From NCBI GenBank assembly GCA_963555705.1, contig OY743168.1:93412925-93476924 (forward strand): a stretch of 64,000 nt of DNA. Reading direction: 5' to 3'. The notes below the pieces were generated by a model. It did no database searches and was not told the DNA's origin. It saw only the letters and a list, made by a program, of their open reading frames with translations. Made by a program: the position numbers and the translations under genes. This stretch comes from Ligustrum vulgare (lineage: Eukaryota; Streptophyta; Magnoliopsida; Lamiales; Oleaceae). The number at the start of each line of letters is the position of its first letter. The stretch's first letter is position 1. This document shows, piece by piece, positions 10,731 through 22,381 of this stretch.

Positions 10731-13096
10731 ATGGGCTATGTACATGTGTGTGCGATTTTTGGGTCGCAATCCGCCTTGTTAGTGATTGATGAAGGATGCA
10801 ACTACACTAACTTCGTGGACACAGTAATAACGGAGTTTGGAATAGACCGAAACAAGGTGGCAGTTTCAATGAGCTACGAATTGAGCGGTGACATATTCCC
10901 AGTAAGAATAAAGAATGATAATAGTGTGATGTCCTATCTGACACTGAAGAATGTGAATACAGATCCGTCGAAATATCCCGTGACAATTGACATCACCTTA
11001 TTGGAAATGGTGCATAGACCAGGTAATTTCAACTTCATGGAGCCAGTTGAAGTCAGAAATGATTGCAATGTAGATCAACAATCGACGTATGGATTTGTGT
11101 CAGACATATGTGCTGTGACCGCTGAGCCAGATGTAATATTTGATGAAACAGTTCACATCACTGTAACAAACCCTGATGCCAGGGATGTAGAGGTGAATAG
11201 GATTTTCAAGAACAAAGAAGTACTAAAATTGAGCATGTCCTTTTATGCAATACAGCATATGTTTGAATTCGTCGTTCTCAGGTCGGACAAGAAGGAATAT
11301 GTTGTGAGATGCTCAAATGACACCTGCAATTGGATTTGCAGGTCATCCAGATTGGGCAAAACTGACCTATTCAAGATTAGATACATTCATGATGGTCATA
11401 CATGTGGTTCCAATATAGTTTTGGGGTCACGCAGGCAAGTCTCAACTACAGTTGTGTCTTCATGCATTAAATACAAATTCAGCTCAAGTCGCACAACATA
11501 CAAATCAAACAACATATGCAACAACATGTTGCACACTTATGGTGTTTCGCTGAATTACGTTAAAGCTTGGAGATCAAGGGAGAAGACTTTGAGATTGATC
11601 AGGGGGGACCCAGAAGAATCGTTTAAACATGTACCGGGTTTTTTGCATATGATTGAACAAAATAACCCAGGGTCGGTCACAGGGATTCATATTGATACTG
11701 ATAATAGGTTCAGATATTGTTTCATGGCCATAGGTGCCTCGATTCGTGGATGGATGCATTGTAGGCCTATAATTGATGTTGATGGAACTTATTTGAATGG
11801 ACAATACGGTGGTACTCTGTTTATAGCATGTACGCAGGATGCAAATAATAGCATTTTTATACTAGCATTTGGTATTGGCGATAGTGAGAATGATAGATCG
11901 TGGAAATGGTTTTTTGAACAGTTGAAGAAGGCATATGGTACAAGAGAAGGTCTATGTTTTGTATCGGATCATCACGAGAGTATTAGGAAGGGTATAGAAA
12001 GTGTATATCCCGGCACATGTCATGGTATATGTTTGTATCACTTACTGCAGAATCTGAAGAAGCATTACGGGAAATCAGGTCACAATATAACAGAACCGTA
12101 TAATTATGCTGTACGTGCTTATACATTCTCAGAGTTCGAATACCAAATGTTGCAATTGGACGCTATTGATGAAGGTATTAGGGGTTATTTGGTAAGTATG
12201 CTAAATTAGTCAATTATTTGGTGTTTTTACGTGTATAAGTAAAGTTGTAGCTAATGAATTTCTTATTTACTAAACTTATTTCTTATAGCGAGAAGTGGGT
12301 TATGAAAAGTGGTCTAGATACCACATGCCCGAAAACAGGTATTCGACGATGACGTCTAACACAGTAGAATCAGTTAATGCTGTGACAAAATCAGCCAAAA
12401 ACTTTCCTATAGTGTCGTTGCTAGAGTCATTGAGGCAAATGGTACAAAACTGGTTCTGCAAAAATAGGGACAGTGCACAAGCCACTTTCACAAAGCTATC
12501 AGGCAAGTACGAGAAACAATTGAGAGGTTGTAGCACGGAACTACGGAGCCTAAGGGTAATAGTATAATTTGCGACCTTGTTGTAACGTTGCATTTTTTAA
12601 TTTACAGCTATAATCATGAATGTTGGGAGTTGTTTCAGGTGTCACCATCAAATAATGCAATGTATTCAGTATTACATGAATCTGCATCCTTCGTGGTAGA
12701 TATAGAGCAGCGTAAATGTACATGTAGGATGATTCAGGTTGACCATATGCCATGTCCACATGCTCTAGCTGTGATAGCATTCACAAAGAGGGATCCCTAT
12801 GAATATTGTTCTTACTAGTACACAAGAAATGCTTATAAGTCTACATACCGAGACAGTGTGTTCCCACTAGGAAATCCCAGTGAATGGAAATTTCCAGATG
12901 AAGTTACTAAAGTTGTTGTGTTACCTCCCAACCAGAAGAGGAGTACGGGCAGACCATCGGAGAAGAGGAAGAGATCAGCTTGTGAAGGAAACCGAAGATG
13001 AAATGCGGACGATGTGGCGGGAGGGGGCACAACCGTTGATCTTGTACAAGTTTGTTTCCCACCAGTCAGAAGAGTGCAGGACGCATAAGTAAATAA
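10731..13096 (+). pseudogene. MuDRA-like MULE transposase, disrupted
   Basis: Exon 1 (10731-12191) starts MGYVHVCAIFG right after a possible acceptor (CATACAG). It contains an N-terminal MuDR-type region, a Cys/His DNA-binding module (CSNDTCNW... H-x-C near 11310-11405) and the MULE transposase core. Candidate catalytic aspartates are in DVDGTYLNG (about 11779-11800) and VSDHHES (about 11965). Introns 12192-12288 and about 12556-12607 have GT-AG ends. Exon 2 (12289-12555) carries the TSNTVESVNAV motif. Exon 3 contains a SWIM zinc finger (CTCRMIQVDHMPCPHAL). Decay: the phase across the 52-bp second intron does not match, a TAG stop lies at 12816-12818, another stop and frame change follow, and the terminal CCHC knuckle (CGRCGGRGHNR, C at 13043) contains a TGA at 13037. 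Family function is cut-and-paste transposition in the nucleus; this copy is unlikely to be active. Confidence 0.9.
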
Positions 13097-14453
13097 AATA
13101 TTATGACTAGTAGTCGTTGATGTCAAAGTATTTCTTTATGATGATTTTAATTTGTTACTTGATGTTCAATAAGCTTTTATATTCACGACATTGATGAAGG
13201 ATGTTGGGTTGAATTAATGAATATAAATTGTTAGAAGATTGGTATATTATAATCGAATTTGTAATCATGTAGTTCAATGTGTGTAAGTAGGTTATGTTTT
13301 GTTCATATGTTTGTTAATCATGATCACAATAAACATATTAGGTTGGCCCCTTTAATTTTAATGTGACGTAATGATTAATATCATGGTTTCACATTTAAAT
13401 ATGTTGCCTCTTGTTGTGGGGGTTAAACGGTACAAGATAGAATATGAAAAATTGAATTCGTGAATGTGACCTGGAGAAATGTGAATGTGACCGAATGCCT
13501 ATATCATTTTGAAACTTGCCAGTTCACAAAAGTGATTTAAAATTGCAGGGGTACTTGTAACTTCGAGGAATTCAACAGTGCAGGATGATAATGGAATGTG
13601 AAGAATGTGAATTTGACCTGATTAAATATAAATGTGACCACACAATGAGTACATTAATCTGAAAAGAAAGTGTTGTAATTAATAAATGTGACCTAATGCT
13701 TAGGGTAGTCTAGGTCCTTACATTATACAAGAGTGGATTTACATTACAGGTTTCCTGATATTGAAATGTGCAGGAGTCAGAAAAATGTGAATGTGAACTA
13801 ATGGAATGTTTTTGTGACCTAGTGCTGACATCATTCTTGAAGCCTGACAATACAATTTACATAATGGTGAATCTTAATTATAGGGTTCATTGTAATTTTC
13901 CTGTATATTCAACTGTGGAGGATGAAATATGAAATGTGATGAACATGATTACATTGTAACTGTGACATAAATTTGACCTGATGAAATGTACATGTGACCT
14001 GATGAACTGTAAATGTGACATGATTAACTGTATGTGCGATATAAACATATTCGAATGTAACCTAATCAGGATAAACCCCCATTCCTGTCCTGGAATGATA
14101 CATTGTGCGCCTTGGACAGGAACATGGAAAACAAACAGTTAATTGAAATGGTAAAGATTTTGGGGTTATTTATGAATGTGACCTAAGTCATTGCACATGT
14201 GACCTGAATAATAAGCTGTGTGACCCAATCTGAATAAACCCCAATTGCAGTATATGAAAGATATGTTGCGTGACTTAGAACGAAAAAAAAAAAAAAAAAG
14301 ACAATCAATGGCCATATTTCAAATTCATATTAAACACATGAAATCATTGTTTACAACCAACTGCATGTCTGTGACAAGAAGAACATATAACCTGAATAAC
14401 TATATTTCACTACACAACTACTAAAGTCAGTGAGATTATAATATAACTACATT
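13097..14453. repeat. Spacer rich in TGTGACCT motifs between the two MULE genes
   Basis: Between the convergent genes, AATGTGACCTGAT-like words recur, for example near 13466, 13485, 13613, 13633, 13688, 13813, 13975, 13994, 14178, 14203 and 14219, with related GAATGTGA words between them. Here the motif is mostly in the opposite orientation to the left end. There is no open frame of note. A poly(A) run lies at about 14283-14299. Terminators of both genes should lie here, but I cannot point to a specific poly(A) signal. Confidence 0.7.
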
Positions 14454-17400
14454 TCAGTCGTCTTCTATTACAATGCTGTCAACATTGGGAGGTATTGTGC
14501 GATTTGTGTTTCTCCTAATTTGGCGATGCTTGTACAGGTCAGCAGCAATATATAGACGTGCAGCTTTGGCATCAAAATCCATTGACATCGCCTTCATGTT
14601 CCGGTGTAATAGATAGAGTGCATATTCAATCACGAATATCCCACAGTCATGCCTGGGCACATCAAACAAAGTAGACATACATTAAAAATGTTAAAAATTA
14701 AATAAACTAGCCTAAGTTAACGAATTTCACTTACATACCCGTTTTTCTGCTGAGGAATGCCGTCCGCCATATCCAATCTAAGACGTGTCTGATCTTTATT
14801 AGGCATTTTCGATGCTTTGCTCCATATATCAATTTCTTTCATCAATTCTGGGATAAGCTCATAGAAGGGTTGAACCCCCTCAATGATCATGTTGCTTCTG
14901 TATGTCCTGGAGCAAGAGTTGAAAATTGTCATCCTATGATTTTTTATGTTCAACAACGCAAGCATCCAATGTGCCTTATTACTTGGCAAGATTGGAATAA
15001 GGATATAATCTACATCAGCCCATGGGGAATTCAGTTCCATACGTCCACCAGTCATGACATCTTTAAAGTAGGTAGCTGAAGATATCACAAACGGGTCTTT
15101 CAAGAATTTCATATACAAGGGTTTCATTAATCCTTGAAATGATGAGTCCGTAGTCGTGAACCTTCCACGTATATTAGTACCACACTTTGCTAGATGCCTT
15201 ATGAAGTGGAAGCAGGCATCAATATGCTGCAATATTGAAAAATTCAAAGTCATTTACTTGTAAATTAATTTACAACATTGAATCTGTACACCTACAATGT
15301 GACGTGTTCAAATACTAGATTATGTGCAGATATAATATGATCTAACCGTGCTACATAGCGAAGAGTTGGGGTTGATGAGGTCATGCCACCATGTTTTTGA
15401 GCCGAATGGGATAGGTCCAATTTCAAACGGGGGTTTAATCTCATCATCATCATCACTAAATTTTTTCCTGTCCACAAAAAATGATGCACGGTCAAAATGG
15501 TATATATAAATATTGAAAGGTTTATAACTGATCATCACATTGCAATTCTTACTTGTTATTTGGCTTGTACCCCCCTATGAAACCAGCTTTTGAATGTCTT
15601 TATGTCAGCCTCATCTCCATGCCTGTCATACTTATCAAAGACTAGAATATTTTCACGAGGTTTGACGTGCTTCTCTTCACCAGCTACAAAAGGTGACCTC
15701 AACGAACGAGGTAGTCTTGTAGCTCTCTTCACTGGTAGTCCTGGTGTCATGGACTGCAAAAAATGAAATTAAATGAATATTGAGTATGTGACCTGGAACA
15801 ATACTAAAACATGTATTCAGTACTGTTGTGTGTTTGATAAAATCATTCTATATGTGGCCTAAGTACCTCATTTATATAGAATTGCTGCGAGTGCAATGAT
15901 TTTAACACGTTTACTAAGATATTGTGGAATGTGAACATATAAATAATAATTTTTGTTTCAAGACCTGCTGTTTCAGTTCTTCAGCTTCCTGCACAATGGC
16001 GGCAACAATTTTATCTAGACTCCCATGCGAATCGCCATGTGCTGCCATATCCCCAGGTGTAGTAATACGTGCCATATACTTTGTTGAACCCATGCCTAAT
16101 CCGAAAGAAGGGCTTTGAAATAAAACAGGGTTTGGGACATCGTCCTCTGGGTAAATCTTTCACTTTCCCTTCACATCAGCATGTTGGCGTGACTGCGGTT
16201 CCTATAAAACGATTTAATTTTAAGGTGTTAATGACATCATAAAAATTCGCACCTTACAGAATGGAAAACACATTACCGCACTAAAATTGTACCTCAACTG
16301 GAACATGATCTTCACCAGGCTGCGACTTTTCCTTGGATTTGTTTTGGAAAGATTCAAATGCACTTGATATCATTGCAGATACCGCATCGGACATGAATAT
16401 GAATTCAGCCTTCAATTCGGTTAGCTCATTCTTAATCACATCTTGTGACCTCATGACTGCATGAAGTTGTTGTGTCCTGTCAGACATCAGTATGAGTACT
16501 TGTGATTTTAGATCATTCACCTCCACCTGAAGCATACTGTTCTACAGTTTCACCTCAGCCATTTTCTCCTTCAGCTCATTCTTCCAGCTTTCAAAGTCCT
16601 GCATCACCGCAAAATGTAAAAAATTACATTGAATATAGGTGCATTATTTGTTTTGGAAAGTGATTTAATAAAAATATACAGTGTTGGCTGCAGGAGCCTC
16701 TTCTTGCTCTGTCTCATCCTTATCCATTGTTGGAATGTAGTCAGGTTCCGTCGAATGTAGGAAGTCTGCTTCATCTAATGCTATCCTCTCCTGGTATGTC
16801 ATGTCATCAAACTGATCACTATGTTTGTGCCTTGATGGGGGAGGGTCCACAAAGTCATCATCGTCATCGCTAATATCACTTGCATGGCCCAATCTACCGT
16901 CAGTAATCAGAAGAGGTTTCGTGCTGGATTTTGAGACATTTTTATGAGAAGATTCAGCTTCAGATTCTCCTGGTTTCCTTGGTTTCACATATGTAACCCC
17001 AGTCATGTACCTTTGTGATTGCTCCATATGGGTAGGATCAAGGTCACAAACTTCAACCTACAAAAATGCATGAAGTGAGAAGATATTTTTGAGATTCAGA
17101 ACTGAGACTACAATTTATAACATTACTGTGACCAATTAGAAAATGCCTCATGTGAAAATCATTTGGTATGAAAGTTATTTGACTTACATTGGAACCGGAT
17201 AAAATCTTCTCATCCAATGTGGAATAAACATGTATCTTCTCCGCTCGCCAATTTAGAATTCTAGGATACATAGCCCGAACCCTAGTTGTTATCCTACCAT
17301 TCAATGTTGGTATTGTCTCATAAATCCACACTTGAAATGCTAGTAGAAAACCACCCAAACGGTACCAAGGCATCCTTCAGTGACGTAATTGTCATATCAA

Positions 17401-18937
17401 AAAGGTCTTTACCCCATGGAAAGGTCTCCATCGCATCGAAGTCTTCAACTAGTGCGAAGAAGAAATCCTCAACTGTTTTTCTGTAAGAAGTGGAGAAAAA
17501 ATATGACGTCAGCAAATATAACAATCCAAGTCGCACAACGTCATGATCGGGTGCCCCGTTAACCTCCAGAAACACATCTCTAATGTCTTCATTTGTTATT
17601 GACGTCAAATGGCCAAAGTACGTATGCTTTAGATTTGATGGTAAAATGTCCAGGTCCCTCCGGTTATCAACTCCAGCGTATCTCAGTCCAGTCACTAAAA
17701 TGAATTCAGGTAAAGCAAACCGGACATATCTCCCACGAATTAGAAACCACAGTTCGTGTGGATTAGGTTGTTTCACCATCCACAGAAGAAAATAATGTAA
17801 CAATTGTGGCTGCAAAATTATCTCCGGCAGTCCACATAGTATGAGAAACATGTGTTTGATAGAATATGCTTCTGCTCATCAGTGAGTTTGGATTTGAATA
17901 TAGTAAGCGCGTTCTTTGTGACATTGGACGTAATTTTTCCTGGGAACCATTCTGCTTCTGGGATCAAGTAATTCCAGTACACCTGAAAGATCAAAAAAAA
18001 GGAAAATTTAAGGTCACAATTGAACATGTTAGCCAGAAAAAGATTTTTGCAAACAACTAGACTTTATACAATCAACTTTGTTCACTGCATGTCTTAGGTT
18101 CGAATTGACATCTTTATCTCAAAATATAATCTGGTAAGGCATATATGTACATGTGACCTCCATGTCTCAAATGTGACTTAACAACATTCAACTGATATAT
18201 GAGCTTCCTTGCCTGCAGACAAATTCCATTTAACCTGCAGACATGGTCAGCTTCTATGAAATGCAGAAATGTTCACAAATGTGAAGTGACAAATTTCATT
18301 TAACATGCAAACATGGTTCAACTCCTATTAAATGCAGATGAACTCTTACTATGACTGTGACCTCTGTTGCAAATAAATTTAATTACATTGGATGTTTTAG
18401 CTATTATGTCACTTCCATAGGCAGATCATATGAATGTGATCTAGTTCTCATGTTGGTCAATGTTCATCAAGTATTAGGTCACATTCATATGTATAATCCT
18501 TTCAAATTTCAGGTCGATTTGGATATGTTGGGGTTACCAGGTCACATATGCAAAATAAGCTACGTTTCACATCAATATTACTTTTCGCCATAAATTGCAT
18601 CTAGGTCACAAAGGTGATGAATTCAGGTCACATTTAGTCAAATACTTCTAAAACCACATCCCTAATTATCGTGCCGTTCGCATACAGAGAAACCCCAATT
18701 TATGGATTCTAAATTTCCTATAACAATTAGGTCACAAAATTTACATCATTGCAATACTTCGTCCTATATATTTTGGAAATTACAATTTTTATTCTTAGGT
18801 CACAGAATAAAATTTGGATTACGTACCTCTCCTGTTTGTGTTCTCCGACTACTTCGAATTGCAGTAATTTCTTTTCCAGTCGTATTCCGTTTGTCTTCTC
18901 TCTTCCTCTTCCTTTCAGAGCTCTTCTCCTCGGACAT
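14454..18937 (-). pseudogene. DUF1985-coiled coil-Ulp1 (C48 peptidase) gene, nine exons, disrupted
   Basis: The exons I infer, all with GT-AG borders, are 18827-18937, 17188-17982, 16680-17057, 16293-16598, 15965-16201, 15553-15753, 15347-15467, 14739-15226 and 14454-14652. Exon 1 begins MSEEKSSERKRKRED, a basic nuclear-localisation-like stretch. Exon 2 is DUF1985 (ELWFLIRGRYVRF, EFILVTGLRY). Exon 3 is acidic (DISDDDDDFVDPPP) and exon 4 is a predicted coiled coil. Exons 8-9 form the Ulp1-like protease with His in KAHWMLA (14970-14972) and Cys in HDCGIFV (14643-14645); the usual Asp position reads Asn (IFNSCS, 14918-14920). Disruptions are one-base frameshifts near 17830, 17370 and 15575, a TAG near 16543 and a TGA near 16160. 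Authentic Ulp1 enzymes remove or process SUMO. This transposon-borne version has unknown activity and this copy is dead. Confidence 0.85.
17983..18826. repeat. AGGTCACA/TGTGACC motif cluster in the large first intron of the Ulp1-like gene
   Basis: The 844-bp intron carries TGTGACCT near 18153 and 18357 and AGGTCACA near 18476, 18539, 18603, 18625, 18728 and 18797. The orientation switches in the middle of the intron. The motif matches those at the left end and in the central spacer of the same MULE. Their position near the 5' end of this gene and the right end of the element is compatible with subterminal binding sites. Confidence 0.7.
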
Positions 18938-20007
18938 TGTCGCTTTTACTCTTCACGGCTTAACGGCAGTTGAGGAATGAAAAGATTCAAATCGCCTTTC
19001 TCAGTTTTCCGACTGTTCAGAAAAGAGCACGGCTGATGGGCGGTTTCCTGTTTATTGGTATACGTAAGTGATATGAAGAAGATGTGTATAGTTAGCGTAT
19101 ATTTAGGGATATGAATTTTGTTTATTTGTTTCAATAATTTAGTTTCTACATTTAAAATGCGATAATGACGGTGTTTACAGTTGTATTTTATATTTAATAA
19201 AATATTATAATACCTTTATTACCTAAATTTTGAAAAAATATCAGTTTCCTCTTATTTTTGAAATCCAAAATTAAAATACAGGGTTCCCTGTAATTTCCAC
19301 TTCTCATAATTGGGATAATTATTGGGCTTCGTATGGGCTGAAAATATCCCCCAAGTTGGCAATTTGAAGACTTCATGGGCTTGATGTGGAATTATTAGAT
19401 AAAAGAGATAACATTCTTGTTCTATTTGATCATTTGTTTAAAGAAATAAAGTCATCGTTTAGTTTTATACCATTTGTTGGTCTGAATCGAGTTGAGTATA
19501 CTCTAATTACAGCTTAATTCAAGCGTAACCACGATCTAAAAGGGCCAATGCCATCGTCAATTTTAATATATAAGATCTTGTAAATAGAAACAAATACTTT
19601 TAAACGAAGCGATAGAATAAGACATTTTTTTTTTTTTTTTTTTTTTTTTAAACATGGACTTTGTAATAAGATTATCATTTTGACAAATTCAGTCTTGACA
19701 AGTGTGCCGAACAAATAAAAATTAATACCATTTGGTATATATTATTGAGTGTCAAATCAAAACACCACATTTTGTTTCTTACTGAAATTAATTCTAATGA
19801 AACCTTGCACGCTTAAACTCATTATGTCAAAGAAGCACTTTATCTATGTTACTTAAAAGGAACATATATTTTGACCTAACTGGAATATAGAATTAATACT
19901 GCTTTAGATAAGATATCAGTGTTTAATTCTGACCCTTTGTAAAATGTCTCTATCGCCCACTTTTTGGATAACTATCACGTGTATTTAGCAACTATTATTG
20001 ACATTTC
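18938..20007. other. Right end of the MULE and flanking AT-rich DNA
   Basis: Upstream of the Ulp1-like ATG there is a GC-richer 100 bp (promoter or 5' UTR region in minus orientation), then AT-rich sequence. The right MULE end probably lies between 19050 and 19200, but no TIR or TSD could be paired. A T-run lies at about 19625-19649. No other gene is seen. Confidence 0.35.
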
Positions 20008-20277
20008 AAGTTCTAGCTTCACAAAATAAATTGTTTTCTTGTACTAGTGTGACATATTTATTAGCTAGCATTATTGTTTTTGGCCTTGTTTATTGTACTA
20101 AAAGAAAAGATAGTCCATCACTTCCTTTCTTGGAACATATTAAAGTTCTAGCTTTTCAAAATACATTGTTTTCTTGTACTAGTGTGATATGTTTATTAGC
20201 TAACATTATTGTTGTTGGCCTTGTTTATTGTACTAAAGAAAAGATAGTCCATCGGTTCCTTTCTTCGAACACATAGA
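20008..20277 (+). repeat. 135-bp tandem duplication
   Basis: Two copies (20008-20142 and 20143-20277) start AAGTTCTAGCTT and differ at roughly ten percent of positions. Because 135 is a multiple of three, an open frame (19998-20276) runs through both. It encodes two 45-residue hydrophobic repeats with LLA(S/N)II and GLVYCTK motifs. I do not recognise the protein; it may be chance or a decayed membrane-protein exon. Confidence 0.75.
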
Positions 20278-20992
20278 TATGGAAATTATTTAAAAGTATG
20301 CTTTTAGATTTTATTTTATTTTTTCTCTTTTTATGAGCTTGTTTTATACCTCCTACTATCTATAGTCTACTTTCACGCTTCCCTTACACTTTGCATGGGT
20401 TCTATTTTTTCTTTGTTATCTTACTTTTAGATAATATGTCTTTTAAATCATTAACGCCGACAATCCATCAGTAGGTAGTTCCAAGATGTATGACTTTGAG
20501 TTGGATCTATTCATATCATGGGCCTTTAAGATTTTTCTCTGACAGCGCCAATCGAAGAATTAAGCCCTTGTTTGAAATCCATTATTTTGGAAAATTTATA
20601 GTTTGAAATAGTAGTTTTGGGAGGATGTGTGGCTAAAAAATATTTGAAAAGTCAAAAATGATAGACTTGACTAAAATAGATGGTTGAGATTGAGTGTTAA
20701 ATAAATTTAATTTACAAAAAATAGGGGTCAAACATGGGCTAAATGAATCAGTTTGTCTGATTAACCCTTTTCAATAGTCAATACTCAAAAGTGCTTTTCA
20801 AGGCTCAAATCTCCTCCTTGAATAAGTAAGGCCCGTTTGTCCAATTTGTTGGTGGAATTGATGCTTACATTTGTTTGCTAAAAGATAAGCTTCAAATACA
20901 TTTAATTTTGAATTTAGATGGGTCCACAACAAAAATCAATCACAAAATTCATAATTATTTATATGTCTCATGTCACCCCCAAACATGTAATT
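20278..20992. other. Gene-free AT-rich stretch
   Basis: No gene or well-bounded element. A MITE-like block of the TTTGAAATCC...TTGACTAAAATAG type may lie near 20565-20830. Confidence 0.35.
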
Positions 20993-21010
20993 CATAAACG
21001 ATAGATTCAA

Positions 21011-21257
21011 GCCCCCATGACACATCTTTCAGTGGCAAAGGAGAGGATTGGTAAGATTTAGCGCAACTGTGTGCAGGGTTTGAATCCTAAAATATTGGAT
21101 TTGTGTCTTGTTGTAAGGGGGAGTTACCAAAACTTTGGACTTACCATCAAATCCTCTACCCTGACTTTGGGAGGCATAACCTGCTATTTACCTCCTCAAC
21201 CAATGATTCATGACAGAATCGATTTGGGCCCTCAAAGTGTGGACTACCCCTTTTTTT
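21011..21257 (+). mobile_element. tRNA-type SINE, copy 1
   Basis: The 247-bp sequence has a B-box-like GGTTTGAATCC (21078-21087) about 30 bases after an A-box-like TTGGTAAGATTTAGC (about 21050-21064) and ends in a short T-run. It is flanked by near-identical 18-bp direct repeats around CATAARCRATAGATTCAA (20993-21010 and 21258-21275, two mismatches), which act as the target-site duplication. It is similar along its length to 29367-29637. SINEs are transcribed by RNA polymerase III and mobilised by LINE proteins. Confidence 0.85.
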
Positions 21258-21275
21258 CATAAGCAATAGATTCAA

Positions 21276-22381
21276 TATATTGGATAATTGTAGCGTACAA
21301 GCCACCGCATTAAGAGCATGAATATCTTCAAAATCAGCGCCAATGTTTAAAGTCCCTCTTATCGTCCTGTCAAAAACACCCCTCAAGTTGTTCTTGCATT
21401 AAGTGCACGTGTTGAAGGTTTTGCCTGCTCTTGAAATGTCCTGTCTGAACTTCCTTCAGTTTTTGTGCTTATTACTTCTTAGCTCTAGAAATAACCAAAC
21501 AACCTATGCTATCAAAAGTTGATTAGTCATCTCTTGTTTTCATCATATTATTATCCATCTTTTTGGCAAACTATTTTTAAAGAATACGTTTTTCTATATC
21601 ACTTTTTAATCACACATATTTTATCTCTCAACTTTCCATTCACATATTTTATCTCGAAAATACCATATTTTCTGTTCCAAAAAAAAAAAAAAAAAACTTT
21701 AACAAACCGAGATGGGTGTACAAACATATCTGATTGAACGATCAAGAGTTATGCGTACAATTTCTTTAAATGGGGTCAATAAAACTAGAGCCAAAACCTT
21801 TGTTTATTCTGATATCAAGCCTAGTATACCAAAATATTCATTGTGTCAAATGCAGGTTGTGTATGTGTCTTGTATGGAACTTTTATTCCCGTTTCTATTT
21901 TTTATTTTTGAAAAAAACATCTTTAAAATTATTAAAAGGTAAAATATTTTGCATGAATTATATGAGTCCATTAGATTTACACGTGCTTATTTGGCACAAG
22001 TTATTTGAACATTACTTTTTAAGGTATTCTAACTCACAAACACGGTAATCTCTAAGCAAAAAATCAGCGCTTGACTCTTATAATCGCACATTAATCCTAA
22101 CGGATCGTCTAAGTTTGCAACATTTTTTCTGATGCTAAGTAGGGGCTGAATCAGGATTATGATATAGTGGGGACGACATAGAATTACGTAAAAAATAATT
22201 TCAAATAAGAAAACAATAAATATTCAAAATGTAATACTTATTTTACAAGTATTCCTTACGACTTCTCATACTTTGAAAACACCGTTTAATAGTCTTATTA
22301 TTAATGTCATGAAATACATATTTTTCAACATAAACTGTCATGCACACGAATTTTTCACGACATTTAATCTCTGATACCACA
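21276..22381. other. Gene-free stretch with MITE-like block
   Basis: A MITE-like block with ends CCATCTTTTTGGCAAAC and, reverse-complemented, CCATCTCGGTTTG lies at about 21552-21716 and includes an A-run. A hAT-like terminus (AGGGGCTGAATCAGGATT) starts near 22141. A PBS-like CTCTGATACCA (22369-22379, minus-strand TGGTATCAGAG) abuts the LTR-like repeat that follows. No gene is recognised. Confidence 0.4.

Larger units (their letters stand above)
9600..19150. mobile_element. Decayed MULE carrying a DUF1985-Ulp1 gene (Kaonashi-like)
   Basis: The interval contains a MuDRA-like transposase on the plus strand and a DUF1985/Ulp1-like gene on the minus strand, converging on a 1.35 kb spacer. This combination is known from plant Mutator-like elements that transduplicated a SUMO-protease gene; many of these lack obvious terminal inverted repeats. 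The same AGGTCACA/TGTGACCT motif occurs at both outer regions and in the spacer, which supports treating the interval as one element. I could not find TIRs or a TSD, so the ends given are approximate. Confidence 0.7.

Noticed and set aside
21078..21087. tRNA gene at a B-box-like sequence
   Set aside because: No cloverleaf can be drawn; the surrounding structure and TSD show a SINE. The same holds for 29439-29448.
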